Shown here piece after piece: positions 1-8,076 of a DNA stretch of 19,958 nucleotides (the stretch's first letter is position 1; each line of letters begins with the position of its first letter). Location of the stretch: the NCBI GenBank assembly GCA_937915925.1, contig CALGGM010000020.1, positions 1 to 19,958 on the forward strand, in the 5' to 3' direction. This stretch comes from an uncultured Clostridia bacterium. GTDB taxonomy: Bacteria > Bacillota > Clostridia > Christensenellales > CAG-138. A program made the position numbers and the translations under genes. The notes under the pieces are model-generated. The model made no database searches, was not told where the DNA came from, and was given only the letters and a program-made list of their open reading frames with translations.

Positions 1-1
1 A

Positions 2-3000
2 GTCACGATCGTCGGTGCGAACAGCATTCTCCCGTACGACGGCGAAGCGCATACGGTCAGCGGTTATACCGCGACGGCGGATAACGCGCTGTACGACGTA
101 GATAATGACTTCACGTTCAGCGGCACGGCGACGGCTACGCGTACTGAAGAAGGTACGACGTACATGGGTCTTGCGGAGGATCAGTTCGCGAATACGAACC
201 CGAACTTCGGTACGGTCACGTTCAATGTCACCGACGGTTACCAGACGATCACCGCGATCGACGCCGTTATCGTTACGATCAAAGAGAACAGTGATACGGT
301 AACGTACAACGGCAGCGAACAGACGGTTACCGGCTACACGGTCGTATCGATCAGCAACCCGCTGTACACGGAAGCGGACTTCACGTTCAGCGGCAATGCG
401 AGCGTCAGCGGCACGAACGTCGGTACCTATAATATGGAACTGACGCCGGCAGACTTCGCAAATACGAATACGAACTTCACGAACGTAACGTTCGTGATCC
501 AGGACGGCACGCTGAGCATCGACAAGCGCGAGATCACGGTCAGCGTCGAGGACAAGACGGTCGAGTTCAACGGCGTCGAGCAGTACGGCAACAGCGAATA
601 CACGTTCGCGAACGTTGTCGACGGCCAGACGGCGACGATCGGCTACACCCCGTCCTCCGGTACGACGGTCAACACGTATGACAACGGCGCATACGCGAAC
701 GACCTGAAGGTAGAAGACGCGAACGGCGTTGACGTTACGAACAACTACACACTGACGACGCAGACGGCGGGCAAGCTGACGATCACCGACCGTACGACGA
801 AGTACGCGATCACGATCACCCCTGCTCCGTTCACGACCGTCTACTATGACGCACAGCCGCATACGGCAATCGGTTACACGGTCAGCGGCGACGCAACTGC
901 GGAAAACGCGGCGGGCGAAGGCGAGACCACGATCACGGTGGACGGCGTTACCTATACGCTGTCCGGCCTGACGCAGACCCTGACGCAGACGAACGCAGGG
1001 ACGGGCGAGTATCAGGCAGAAGGCACGGCTGTGATCAAGCTCGGCGGCGTCGACGTGACCGATCAGTTCGAGATCACCTATGCGACAGCGACCTGGGAAA
1101 TCATGAAGCGTCCGGTCACCATCTACTGGTGGAAAGAAACCGAAGTGGTGTACAACGGAGAAGAGCAAGGGTGCGACCTGTTCGACAACGGTGATTGGAA
1201 GCAGGTTACAACGTCGATTCCCGATGAAGAGAATACAATTGGGACCGCGCTGCCTGAAGGCCATGAGGCAAGCCAGTATTCTCGACCGGGTACAATCACT
1301 TATACCAAATCCCCGCGGGGTACCGATGCAGGCGTCTATGAAGGCGAAGTCGGAGGCGGTTATATAACCATCGTACGCCGTGTAGGTGAGCATAGTTACG
1401 CTAATGATGTTAAAGACAATTATGGAATCACCATCGTTTTCGGCAAACTGACCATCACCCCGGCACCGCTGACGATCACGGTCCTCGATCAGACCTACAC
1501 GTACAACGGACAGCCGCAGGGCGAAGACAACGCGACGTATACTGACGCGGCTGACATTGCGGCGAAAGTGACAGTAGAAGGGCTGCAGGGCGGCGATACG
1601 ATCACGAGCATCACGCTGAACGGCCAGGAGACCCTGATCGGTGAATATGAGGACAAGATCGTGGCGAGCGCCGGTGATGTGGCATTCAACCACGAAACGG
1701 ACAAGACGATCACGGACAACTATACGGTTACCTACGTTCCCGGTAAGCTGACGATCACCGCGAACACGGCGGCGCTGACGATCACGTCCGCGACGAAGAG
1801 CTGGACGTACGACGGCACGACGCACACCGAAGAGGTGTACACGGTAACGTACGACGGCGAAACGATCGCAGTGGACGCAACCGACAAGGTGTTCACGCTT
1901 CCGACGGGCGACACGCTGACGATCACGCCGACGGCGGAAGGCGTCAAGGACTACAACGCGAACTACAGCGAAAACAACACGTTCACGTATACGCTGACAA
2001 ATGAGGATCAGTACACGAGCGTGAGCACGACGTTTGGCACGCTGAGCATTGAAAAGCGCACGGTATCGCTGACGTCGGCGACCGATGAAAAGGTCTATGA
2101 CGGCACGGCACTGACAAATGACGAAGTGACGGTCGGCGGCGACGGCTTTGTCGACGGCGAGGGCGCTACGTACAGCGTCACCGGCAGCCAGACGAATGCA
2201 GGCAGCAGCAGCAACACGTTTACGTATCAGCTGAATGCGAACACGAACCCGGATAACTATACGATCACGACAGCGGAAGGCACGCTGACGGTTACGAAGT
2301 CTACGGCAGAATACGTGATCACGGTCACCGGTAATTCCGACACGAAGGTGTACAACGGCAGCGAGCAGAGCGTGAACGGCTACACGTACAGCACGATCGA
2401 GAGCACGATCACGATCACGAAGGAGCTTGCGCAGGACGACGAAAAGGCGACGGCAGCGGGCACCAACGTCGGCACGTACACGATGGCGATGACGGAGAGT
2501 GACTTCGCGGCGAGGTCCCCGAACTACACGAACATTAAGTTCAATGTTATCCCGGGCACGCTGACGATCACCGACGGCACGAACCCCGGCGAAGAGCCGA
2601 TCCCGGATAATCTGGTGGTGAACAAGACCGCGACCGGTGCGGACTTCGCACTTGGCGCGACGGTAACGTTCCAGATTACCGCGACCAATATCTATAATGA
2701 AGCAAGGACGATCACCCTCGAGGAGATCGCGGACGTCACGCTGGTGCAGAGCGTCTTCGAGAATGTACCTGCGGGCGAGTCGGTCACGACGACGGCGACC
2801 TACACGATCACCGAGGCAGACATCCTTGCGGGCAGCTTCACCAACACGGTAACGGCGAAGGTCGGCAGCCTTGTGAAGGAGGCAAGCGCAACTGTTACCA
2901 CGGCAAGCAAGAAGGGTCACATCACGATCACGAAGGAGACGACCTCTACCCCGGCAGAAGGCGATAAGTACAAGCTGGGCGAGGAGATCACCTACAAGAT

Positions 3001-5674
3001 CACGGTGAAGAACGACGGCAACCTGACGGTCACCGACATCGAAGTGAAGGACGAACTGACCGGCGAGACCTGGACGATCGCGTCCCTGGCTCCGGATGCA
3101 GAGGAAGTCTTCACGACGAGCTACACGGTCACCGAAGCAGACGTGCTGGCGGGTGAGGTTCTGAACGTTGCAACGGCAACGGGCACGAGCCCCGATCCGG
3201 ATCAGCCGGATGTACCGGTGGTACCGGGCGAAGATCCGGAACCGACGGAAGATAAGAAGGGTCACATCACGATCACGAAGGAGACGACCTCTACCCCGGC
3301 AGAAGGCGATAAGTACAAGCTGGGCGAGGAGATCACCTACAAGATCACGGTGAAGAACGACGGCAACCTGACGGTCACCGACATCGAAGTGAAGGACGAA
3401 CTGACCGGCGAGACCTGGACGATCGCGTCCCTGGCTCCGGATGCAGAGGAAGTCTTCACGACGAGCTACACGGTCACCGAAGCAGACGTGCTGGCGGGTG
3501 AGGTTCTGAACGTTGCAACGGCAACGGGCACGAGCCCCGATCCGGATCAGCCGGATGTACCGGTGGTACCGGGCGAAGATCCGGAACCGACGGAATCGAT
3601 CAACGCGCATCTGACCCTTGCGAAGGAGACCACCTCCACGCCGGCGGACGGAAAGTACGTCCTCGACGAAGTGATCGACTACAAGGTCATAGCAACGAAC
3701 GACGGCAACGTCACGCTCAGCAATGTCAAGGTCGTTGATGAACTGACCGGCGACACGTGGAACATCGACAGCCTCGCACCGGGCGAAAGCAAGGAGTTCA
3801 CGGCGAGCCATACGGTTACGGTGGCAGACGTCGAGGCAGGCAGCGTTGTGAACACGGTCACCGCAACGGCGGACGATCCGAACGGCAACGATGCGGAAAC
3901 GGCGCCGGCATCCGTTACGGATCTGACCAAGAAGAAGGACGGCAACGACGTCACGCCGGAGCCCGGCGATGACGACGAGACGATGGACGTTGACGGCAAG
4001 AGCATCACGGTCGTATACGACGGCAAGGCGCACACCCTGACCGCAACCGCGACCGAGGCAGGCTCGACCGTCTGGTACAGCACCGACGGCGGTGCAACGT
4101 GGACCACCACGCCGCCGAGCCGCACGGCAGTCGGCACGACGACGTTCTCGATCAAGGCGACGAACCCGGCATACGAGGATGTTGTGAAGGACGGCTACAC
4201 CCTGACCGTCATCCCGAAGACGCTGACCGTAACGGTCGACGACAAGACGAAGGTCTACGGCGATGCGGATCCGGCGTTCACCTACACGGTCGACGGACTG
4301 GTGGACGGCGAGACCATCCCGGATGGGTTCTTCACCCTCACGCGTGACGCAGGCGAGGACGTCGGCGAATACGCGATCCATGCGAGCTTCGCAAGAGGCC
4401 TGAAGCTGAAGGCGCTCTTCGGTGCAGTCAGACGGCTGGCACTCGCGAGCGGCCCGAAGGCAGCGTTCGACGTGAACAACTACGACCTGCAGGTTACGGA
4501 AGGCACGCTGACGATCACGCGCCGCACGGTCACCGTCAAGGCGAACGACGCCGAGAAGGTACGCGGCGCAGCGGATCCGACGTTCACGGCAACGGTCACC
4601 GGCCTTGTCAACGGCGACGACGAGAGCCTGATCGCCTACACGATCAGCCGTCAGCCCGGCGAGAAAGTCGGCACCTACACGATCACGCCGGCAGGCGCAG
4701 CGGAGCAGGGCAACTACCTGGTGGTCTATGAGACCGGTACGCTGACGATCACGCACAAGATCGACGATGAGGATGTGCCTCTGGCAGGCCTCGGCGACTT
4801 CTCGCTGATCTGGGTGACCGATACGGTCATTGCAGCGGAAGGCGCGCAGGCGGATGCGTACAAGGCGATTGCCGAGTTCACGATCAATAACTACAAGAAC
4901 CTGCAGTCGATCGCAGTGCTCCACAGCGGCAACGTGGTTGCGAACTACGACGACGCGGATGCGTGGAAGCTGGCGAAGGACAGCCTGCGGAACCTCAAGA
5001 TCCCGTTCTACGGCGTTGCGGGTACGAAGGACGTCAACGGCGACGAGCTGAGCTATGACAGCATGCTCGACGCGAAGATGAACGACACCAACACGCGGAC
5101 CTTCGAAGAAGTCACGCGCAGGAACAACGACATCGAGACCATCCCGGCGGATCAGGGCATCTGGTACACCGAGCTCGAAGAGCAGCCTGTGCTGGTGGTC
5201 GGTATCGGTTATCAGAAGATCGCCGAGACTGATGACGAGAAGGAACGTCAGGATCTGTGGCTGAAGTTCGTCGACGATGCGATCAAGGCACATGAAGACG
5301 ACTTCGTCCTCCTGCTGGTCAACGATTACATCGACGCGGAAGGCGAGCTCAGTGAGTTCGGCAAGCTGATCGAGGAGAACATCGTTGCGAAGAACGAGAA
5401 CGTCCGTCTCATCCTCTGCGGCAACGCGAACGGCGTGGCGCAGTGGGAGAAGAACTACGGCGCTCGCAAGGTCACCGCTGTGATGTACAACTACACCGCG
5501 GACGAAGAGAACGGTCTCGGCTTCGTAAGAATCCTGACCTTCAATGGCGCGGCGCAGACCATCACGGTCAGCACCCTGAACCCGCTTACCGACGCGAGAG
5601 AGTATGACGAAGAGCATCCGGAGTATGACTTCTTCGTGATCGAAAACGCGTTCGATAAACCGGAAGAAGAATAA
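2..5674 (+). CDS. Giant MBG/DUF11-repeat surface protein with degenerate calcineurin-like C-terminal domain (5' partial)
   Basis: The frame is open from base 2, so the start and any signal peptide lie upstream; 1890 codons are visible. By sequence pattern, residues 1-860 are about nine MBG-type beta repeats (YNGSEQ, VYDGT, then GTLTI at repeat ends). Residues 865-1310 are four DUF11/DUF7507-like repeats (KYKLGEEITYKITVKNDGN type), two of them identical. Residues 1330-1586 are further MBG repeats, including the MBG_2 signature KVYGDADPAF. Residues 1587-1890 resemble the calcineurin-like phosphoesterase domain often found at the end of clostridial surface proteins. Its metal-ligand motifs are altered: HSGN where HTGD is expected, AGTKD for AGNHD, VNDY for THDY and CGNANG for CGHxHG. 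The protein is acidic and threonine-rich with no LPXTG or SLH anchor in the visible part. It is likely extracellular and structural or adhesive. The repeat class is certain; the role is inferred. Confidence 0.85.
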   Translation, partial: VTIVGANSILPYDGEAHTVSGYTATADNALYDVDNDFTFSGTATATRTEEGTTYMGLAEDQFANTNPNFGTVTFNVTDGYQTITAIDAVIVTIKENSDTVTYNGSEQTVTGYTVVSISNPLYTEADFTFSGNASVSGTNVGTYNMELTPADFANTNTNFTNVTFVIQDGTLSIDKREITVSVEDKTVEFNGVEQYGNSEYTFANVVDGQTATIGYTPSSGTTVNTYDNGAYANDLKVEDANGVDVTNNYTLTTQTAGKLTITDRTTKYAITITPAPFTTVYYDAQPHTAIGYTVSGDATAENAAGEGETTITVDGVTYTLSGLTQTLTQTNAGTGEYQAEGTAVIKLGGVDVTDQFEITYATATWEIMKRPVTIYWWKETEVVYNGEEQGCDLFDNGDWKQVTTSIPDEENTIGTALPEGHEASQYSRPGTITYTKSPRGTDAGVYEGEVGGGYITIVRRVGEHSYANDVKDNYGITIVFGKLTITPAPLTITVLDQTYTYNGQPQGEDNATYTDAADIAAKVTVEGLQGGDTITSITLNGQETLIGEYEDKIVASAGDVAFNHETDKTITDNYTVTYVPGKLTITANTAALTITSATKSWTYDGTTHTEEVYTVTYDGETIAVDATDKVFTLPTGDTLTITPTAEGVKDYNANYSENNTFTYTLTNEDQYTSVSTTFGTLSIEKRTVSLTSATDEKVYDGTALTNDEVTVGGDGFVDGEGATYSVTGSQTNAGSSSNTFTYQLNANTNPDNYTITTAEGTLTVTKSTAEYVITVTGNSDTKVYNGSEQSVNGYTYSTIESTITITKELAQDDEKATAAGTNVGTYTMAMTESDFAARSPNYTNIKFNVIPGTLTITDGTNPGEEPIPDNLVVNKTATGADFALGATVTFQITATNIYNEARTITLEEIADVTLVQSVFENVPAGESVTTTATYTITEADILAGSFTNTVTAKVGSLVKEASATVTTASKKGHITITKETTSTPAEGDKYKLGEEITYKITVKNDGNLTVTDIEVKDELTGETWTIASLAPDAEEVFTTSYTVTEADVLAGEVLNVATATGTSPDPDQPDVPVVPGEDPEPTEDKKGHITITKETTSTPAEGDKYKLGEEITYKITVKNDGNLTVTDIEVKDELTGETWTIASLAPDAEEVFTTSYTVTEADVLAGEVLNVATATGTSPDPDQPDVPVVPGEDPEPTESINAHLTLAKETTSTPADGKYVLDEVIDYKVIATNDGNVTLSNVKVVDELTGDTWNIDSLAPGESKEFTASHTVTVADVEAGSVVNTVTATADDPNGNDAETAPASVTDLTKKKDGNDVTPEPGDDDETMDVDGKSITVVYDGKAHTLTATATEAGSTVWYSTDGGATWTTTPPSRTAVGTTTFSIKATNPAYEDVVKDGYTLTVIPKTLTVTVDDKTKVYGDADPAFTYTVDGLVDGETIPDGFFTLTRDAGEDVGEYAIHASFARGLKLKALFGAVRRLALASGPKAAFDVNNYDLQVTEGTLTITRRTVTVKANDAEKVRGAADPTFTATVTGLVNGDDESLIAYTISRQPGEKVGTYTITPAGAAEQGNYLVVYETGTLTITHKIDDEDVPLAGLGDFSLIWVTDTVIAAEGAQADAYKAIAEFTINNYKNLQSIAVLHSGNVVANYDDADAWKLAKDSLRNLKIPFYGVAGTKDVNGDELSYDSMLDAKMNDTNTRTFEEVTRRNNDIETIPADQGIWYTELEEQPVLVVGIGYQKIAETDDEKERQDLWLKFVDDAIKAHEDDFVLLLVNDYIDAEGELSEFGKLIEENIVAKNENVRLILCGNANGVAQWEKNYGARKVTAVMYNYTADEENGLGFVRILTFNGAAQTITVSTLNPLTDAREYDEEHPEYDFFVIENAFDKPEEE
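2909..3598 (+). repeat. Near-perfect tandem duplication, 345-bp period, within surface protein gene
   Basis: Two copies, 2909-3253 and 3254-3598, each encode 115 residues forming one DUF11/DUF7507-like beta repeat plus a proline/aspartate-rich linker. By eye the first 342 bases of each unit (2909-3250 and 3254-3595) are identical, including all third codon positions, and they diverge only in the last codon. The flanking repeats at 2595-2905 and 3599-3930 are homologous in protein but clearly different in DNA, so this pair reflects recent duplication or gene conversion. It is in frame and length-neutral to the fold. Confidence 0.95.
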
Positions 5675-5706
5675 CGAACGAACAGACTGTTGGGAAGGGA
5701 GGCAGG

Positions 5707-5763
5707 ATTCGCGTTTTCGCGATGGAACCATACTAACGTATGTGACTGAGCGAAAACACGGAT
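5707..5763. other. Long imperfect stem-loop with conserved-looking internal loop (candidate structured RNA or repeat)
   Basis: The arm 5713-5720 (GTTTTCGC) pairs perfectly with 5750-5757 (GCGAAAAC). Pairing extends outward to about 5707/5763 with one mismatch. Inside is an asymmetric purine-rich internal loop (5721-5728 against 5743-5749), then an apical hairpin CATAC-TAAC-GTATG at 5729-5742. It matches no riboswitch class I recognise. It could be part of a dispersed palindromic repeat. The strand of action is unknown. Confidence 0.45.
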
Positions 5764-5786
5764 AGGTTGCGGCGAAGCAATAGAAA

Positions 5787-5810
5787 GAAAGGGCGTTCTT
5801 ACGCCCTTTC
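5787..5810 (+). terminator. Probable intrinsic terminator of the surface protein gene
   Basis: A perfect 10-bp stem, GAAAGGGCGT (5787-5796) and ACGCCCTTTC (5801-5810), has a TCTT loop. The A-tract/T-tract is built into the stem. The T-run after it is short on the plus strand and better on the minus strand, so it could act in either direction. It lies 112 bases after the surface protein stop. Confidence 0.5.
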
Positions 5811-5876
5811 ATCCGACAGATATTCATCTGGATCATCTCGCCGCAAACGGTCTGACCCCTTTTACGACAGTCTGAA

Positions 5877-5908
5877 AGAGATACCTTCCCAAAAGGGAAG
5901 GCATCTCT
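5877..5908 (+). terminator. Strong hairpin upstream of the lipoprotein gene (terminator or leader element)
   Basis: The stem is AGAGATACCTTCCC (5877-5890), loop AAAA, then GGGAAGGCATCTCT (5895-5908): 13 of 14 positions pair. It is followed by TGTAT rather than a clear U-run. It ends 41 bases before the lipoprotein start, so it would lie in the leader if the operon is transcribed from further upstream. Its role is uncertain. Confidence 0.4.
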
Positions 5909-5949
5909 TGTATCAAGGACTATCAGCAATACAGCGGAAGGGAGAACGT

Positions 5950-7026
5950 ATGCAAAGAAAACGACGTTACTTCTCCCTTCTGCTGTTTTTGGTATTTCTG
6001 CTTTACGCCTGCCTCGGCTGCGGGGCAACGGCACATCAGCAAACCGAAAGCAGCGCGTCGCCGAACGCGACCCCGACCGAAACGGTCGTGCCGGTCCAAA
6101 CGGAAGCACCGACGCCTGAAGAATCGGTACCGCAGCCGACTGAGACAGTTTATCCGGCAACGGAGGCGCCGCCGATCGAGGCGGAGGCAAGCCCCGCGCC
6201 GCAGACCGAACCGCCTGCCGTGCACTTTACGGTCCTCGAACCGCAGGCGGACGGCGTCGCCGAAAAGCGCGCGGGCAAGGCGGTCATCGACTATTCGCAT
6301 GTCGACGACGGATACGTCATGGTGCAGAAGCTCAAGGAGAGCAGCAAGCGCTTTAAGGTGCAGATCAAAAAGGGCGGCGAGACCTACACCTATAACCTGC
6401 CCGAAACGGACTGGGCGGTGCTGCCGCTGTCGCTCGGCGACGGGAAATACAACGTCGGCGTGTATGAAAACGTCTCCGGCACGAAGTACGCAAGCGTCGT
6501 GAGCGTGTCGTTCGACGCGGTGCTGAGCGACCCGTTCGCGCCGTTTCTGCGGCCGAATCTGTATGTGAATTATCAAAACGCTCCCCAAACGGTGGAAAAG
6601 GGCGGCGAGCTGACGGCGGGGCTGTCGGGTCCGCTTCAAAAGGTGGACGCGGTCTATGCCTTTGTCGTCGGCACGCTGAACTACGATTACGTGCAGGCGG
6701 CGACCGTGGAGAGCGGGTACATCCCGAAGCTCGATCGCGTGCTGAAGGTCAAGCGTGGGATCTGCTACGATTACGCGGCGCTGATGACGGCGATGCTGCG
6801 CAGCCAGAACGTCCCGTGCAAGCTGATCTTCGGCTATGTCGGAAAGGCGTATCACGCGTGGATCAGCGTGTGGGTCGACGAGGAAGGCTGGGTGGACGCG
6901 ATTTACTTTGACGGCGTGTCGTGGCAGCGGATGGATCCGACGTTTGCGTCGTCGGGCGGCGACGACGAAACGATCAAAGCCCTGATCGGCGACGGAAAGA
7001 ACTATGCGGAGAAATACAGTTATTGA
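5950..7026 (+). CDS. Transglutaminase-like lipoprotein, first gene of pilus-like operon
   Basis: The protein has 358 residues. The ATG at 5950 is chosen because AAGGGAG sits just upstream and translation gives a basic N-terminus, a hydrophobic segment and a lipobox-like end (LYAC with Cys21, or LGC with Cys24). A Thr/Pro/Glu-rich linker spans residues 28-95, typical of a spacer reaching through the cell wall. A beta-rich region (about 97-185) precedes a transglutaminase-fold domain. The catalytic triad is visible: Cys272 in GICYDYAAL, His302 in YHAWISVWV and Asp329 in RMDPTF. Members of this fold act as cysteine proteases, amidases or cross-linking enzymes; the substrate here is unknown. The stop is 11 bases before the GspF-like gene, so the two are probably cotranscribed and the enzyme may process or cross-link pilus-like or wall components (inference). 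Confidence 0.85.
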   Translation: MQRKRRYFSLLLFLVFLLYACLGCGATAHQQTESSASPNATPTETVVPVQTEAPTPEESVPQPTETVYPATEAPPIEAEASPAPQTEPPAVHFTVLEPQADGVAEKRAGKAVIDYSHVDDGYVMVQKLKESSKRFKVQIKKGGETYTYNLPETDWAVLPLSLGDGKYNVGVYENVSGTKYASVVSVSFDAVLSDPFAPFLRPNLYVNYQNAPQTVEKGGELTAGLSGPLQKVDAVYAFVVGTLNYDYVQAATVESGYIPKLDRVLKVKRGICYDYAALMTAMLRSQNVPCKLIFGYVGKAYHAWISVWVDEEGWVDAIYFDGVSWQRMDPTFASSGGDDETIKALIGDGKNYAEKYSY

Positions 7027-7037
7027 GAGGAACGACT

Positions 7038-8072
7038 ATGAAGCGACTGTCGAACGATGAAGTCAGCACCTTGACGCGCGAGCTTGCATACCTGCTGCAC
7101 GCCGGCATGGGCAACGCGGACGCCCTCACGCTGATGGCGGAGGACGGCGGAAAGCATGCCGCGCTCTTAAAAAGCATGGCGGAAAGCGCCGACGAGGGCG
7201 CGTCCCTTTCGCAGGCGTTCGAGAAGACCGGCGTGTTTCCGGAATATGCGGCGAAGCTTTTGGACGTCGGCGATCAGTCCGGCAGAACGGAGGAGACGCT
7301 GAACGCGCTCGCGGACTATTACGAGGGACGCGAGCGATTGGGAAGACAGCTTCGCACAAGCCTCCTGTATCCGGTCATCCTGCTTTTGATCATGCTTGCG
7401 GTCATCGTGGTGCTGCTCGTGCGCGTGCTGCCGATCTTCAACGACGTGTATGCGCAGTTCGGCGTGACGCTGACCGGCGTTGCGGGCGTGCTTTTAAAGA
7501 TCGGCAACTTCCTGCGAGCGATCATGCCGGTGCTGTTCGCGCTGCTCGGCGTGATCGCGGTGTGCTGCCTCGTGCTTGCGGTGTCCGATCAGGCGCGGAC
7601 GTGGGCGGTCGGGCTTTGGCGAAAGCGCAGAGGCGACCGGGGCGTCTCACGGCAGGTCAACGACGCGCGATTCGCGCTCGCGCTGTCGATGGGATTGAAG
7701 AGCGGTATGCCGATCGAGGAAGCGCTGAATCTGTCGGGGCAGATCCTTTCGGACGTGCCGTCCGCGAAGGCGCGCGTCGATCAGTGCGTGGCGGAGCTGG
7801 AGGACGGAAAGCCGCTGCATGAAGCGCTGGAAAACGCGGCGCTGATGCCGAAGGCGGAATGCCGGCTGCTCGCCGCGGGCTTACGGAGCGGCGTCGGCGA
7901 TCAGGCGATGGATCAGATCACGAAGCGCATGAACGAGCGCAGCGAGACCGCGATCCACGAAAAGGTCAGCCGCGTGGAGCCGACGCTCGTTATCATCGCG
8001 TCGCTGCTCGTGGGGCTGATCCTGCTCACCGTCATGCTGCCGCTGATGAACATCATGTCGGCGATCGGGTGA
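7038..8072 (+). CDS. GspF/PilC-family inner-membrane platform protein
   Basis: The protein has 344 residues. The ATG at 7038 is preceded by GAGAGGA. There are two T2SSF domains, about residues 8-132 and 207-338, each with the family pattern of a helical cytoplasmic bundle running into a membrane segment. Features include LLHAGMGNADAL and LKSGMPIEEAL (the repeated entry motif), LLYPVILLLIML (TM1, about 109-134), a second hydrophobic segment at 161-182 and the terminal TM at 317-340. The length is slightly short for the family (usually about 350-400) because the N-terminal extension is missing. PilC/GspF proteins couple the cytoplasmic ATPase to pilin assembly. The position between a secreted enzyme and four pilin-like genes fits that role. 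Confidence 0.92.
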   Translation: MKRLSNDEVSTLTRELAYLLHAGMGNADALTLMAEDGGKHAALLKSMAESADEGASLSQAFEKTGVFPEYAAKLLDVGDQSGRTEETLNALADYYEGRERLGRQLRTSLLYPVILLLIMLAVIVVLLVRVLPIFNDVYAQFGVTLTGVAGVLLKIGNFLRAIMPVLFALLGVIAVCCLVLAVSDQARTWAVGLWRKRRGDRGVSRQVNDARFALALSMGLKSGMPIEEALNLSGQILSDVPSAKARVDQCVAELEDGKPLHEALENAALMPKAECRLLAAGLRSGVGDQAMDQITKRMNERSETAIHEKVSRVEPTLVIIASLLVGLILLTVMLPLMNIMSAIG

Positions 8073-8076
8073 GCGC

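Larger units (their letters stand above)
5675..5949. other. Hairpin-rich intergenic region between surface protein and pilus-like operon
   Basis: There is no convincing gene in these 275 bases. The region contains four successive inverted repeats (about 5707-5763, 5787-5810, 5811-5833 and 5877-5908). No sigma-A promoter with both boxes is visible ahead of the lipoprotein gene. The reading frame of the lipoprotein stays open upstream to a TTG at 5767, but the frame then translates these hairpins and has no ribosome binding site, so it is not taken as coding. The density of palindromes suggests a terminator region plus a dispersed repeat or a structured RNA. Confidence 0.6.

Noticed and set aside
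2..3930. CRISPR array or short-repeat locus in the repetitive surface gene
   Set aside because: The repetition is protein-level (Ig-like repeats of about 75-115 residues) in one continuous reading frame; there are no short direct repeats with unique spacers.
5600..5674. LPXTG-type sortase signal at the end of the surface protein
   Set aside because: The protein ends in acidic residues (DKPEEE) without an LPXTG motif, hydrophobic segment or basic tail.
5700..5790. c-di-GMP riboswitch upstream of the pilus-like operon
   Set aside because: It was attractive given the c-di-GMP genes nearby, but the stem-loop does not show the conserved core of c-di-GMP-I or -II that I know; it is kept only as an unknown structured element.
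5767..5949. N-terminal extension of the lipoprotein from a TTG at 5767
   Set aside because: It would translate palindromic DNA, bury the signal peptide and lacks a ribosome binding site; the ATG at 5950 has both a ribosome binding site and a signal sequence directly after it.
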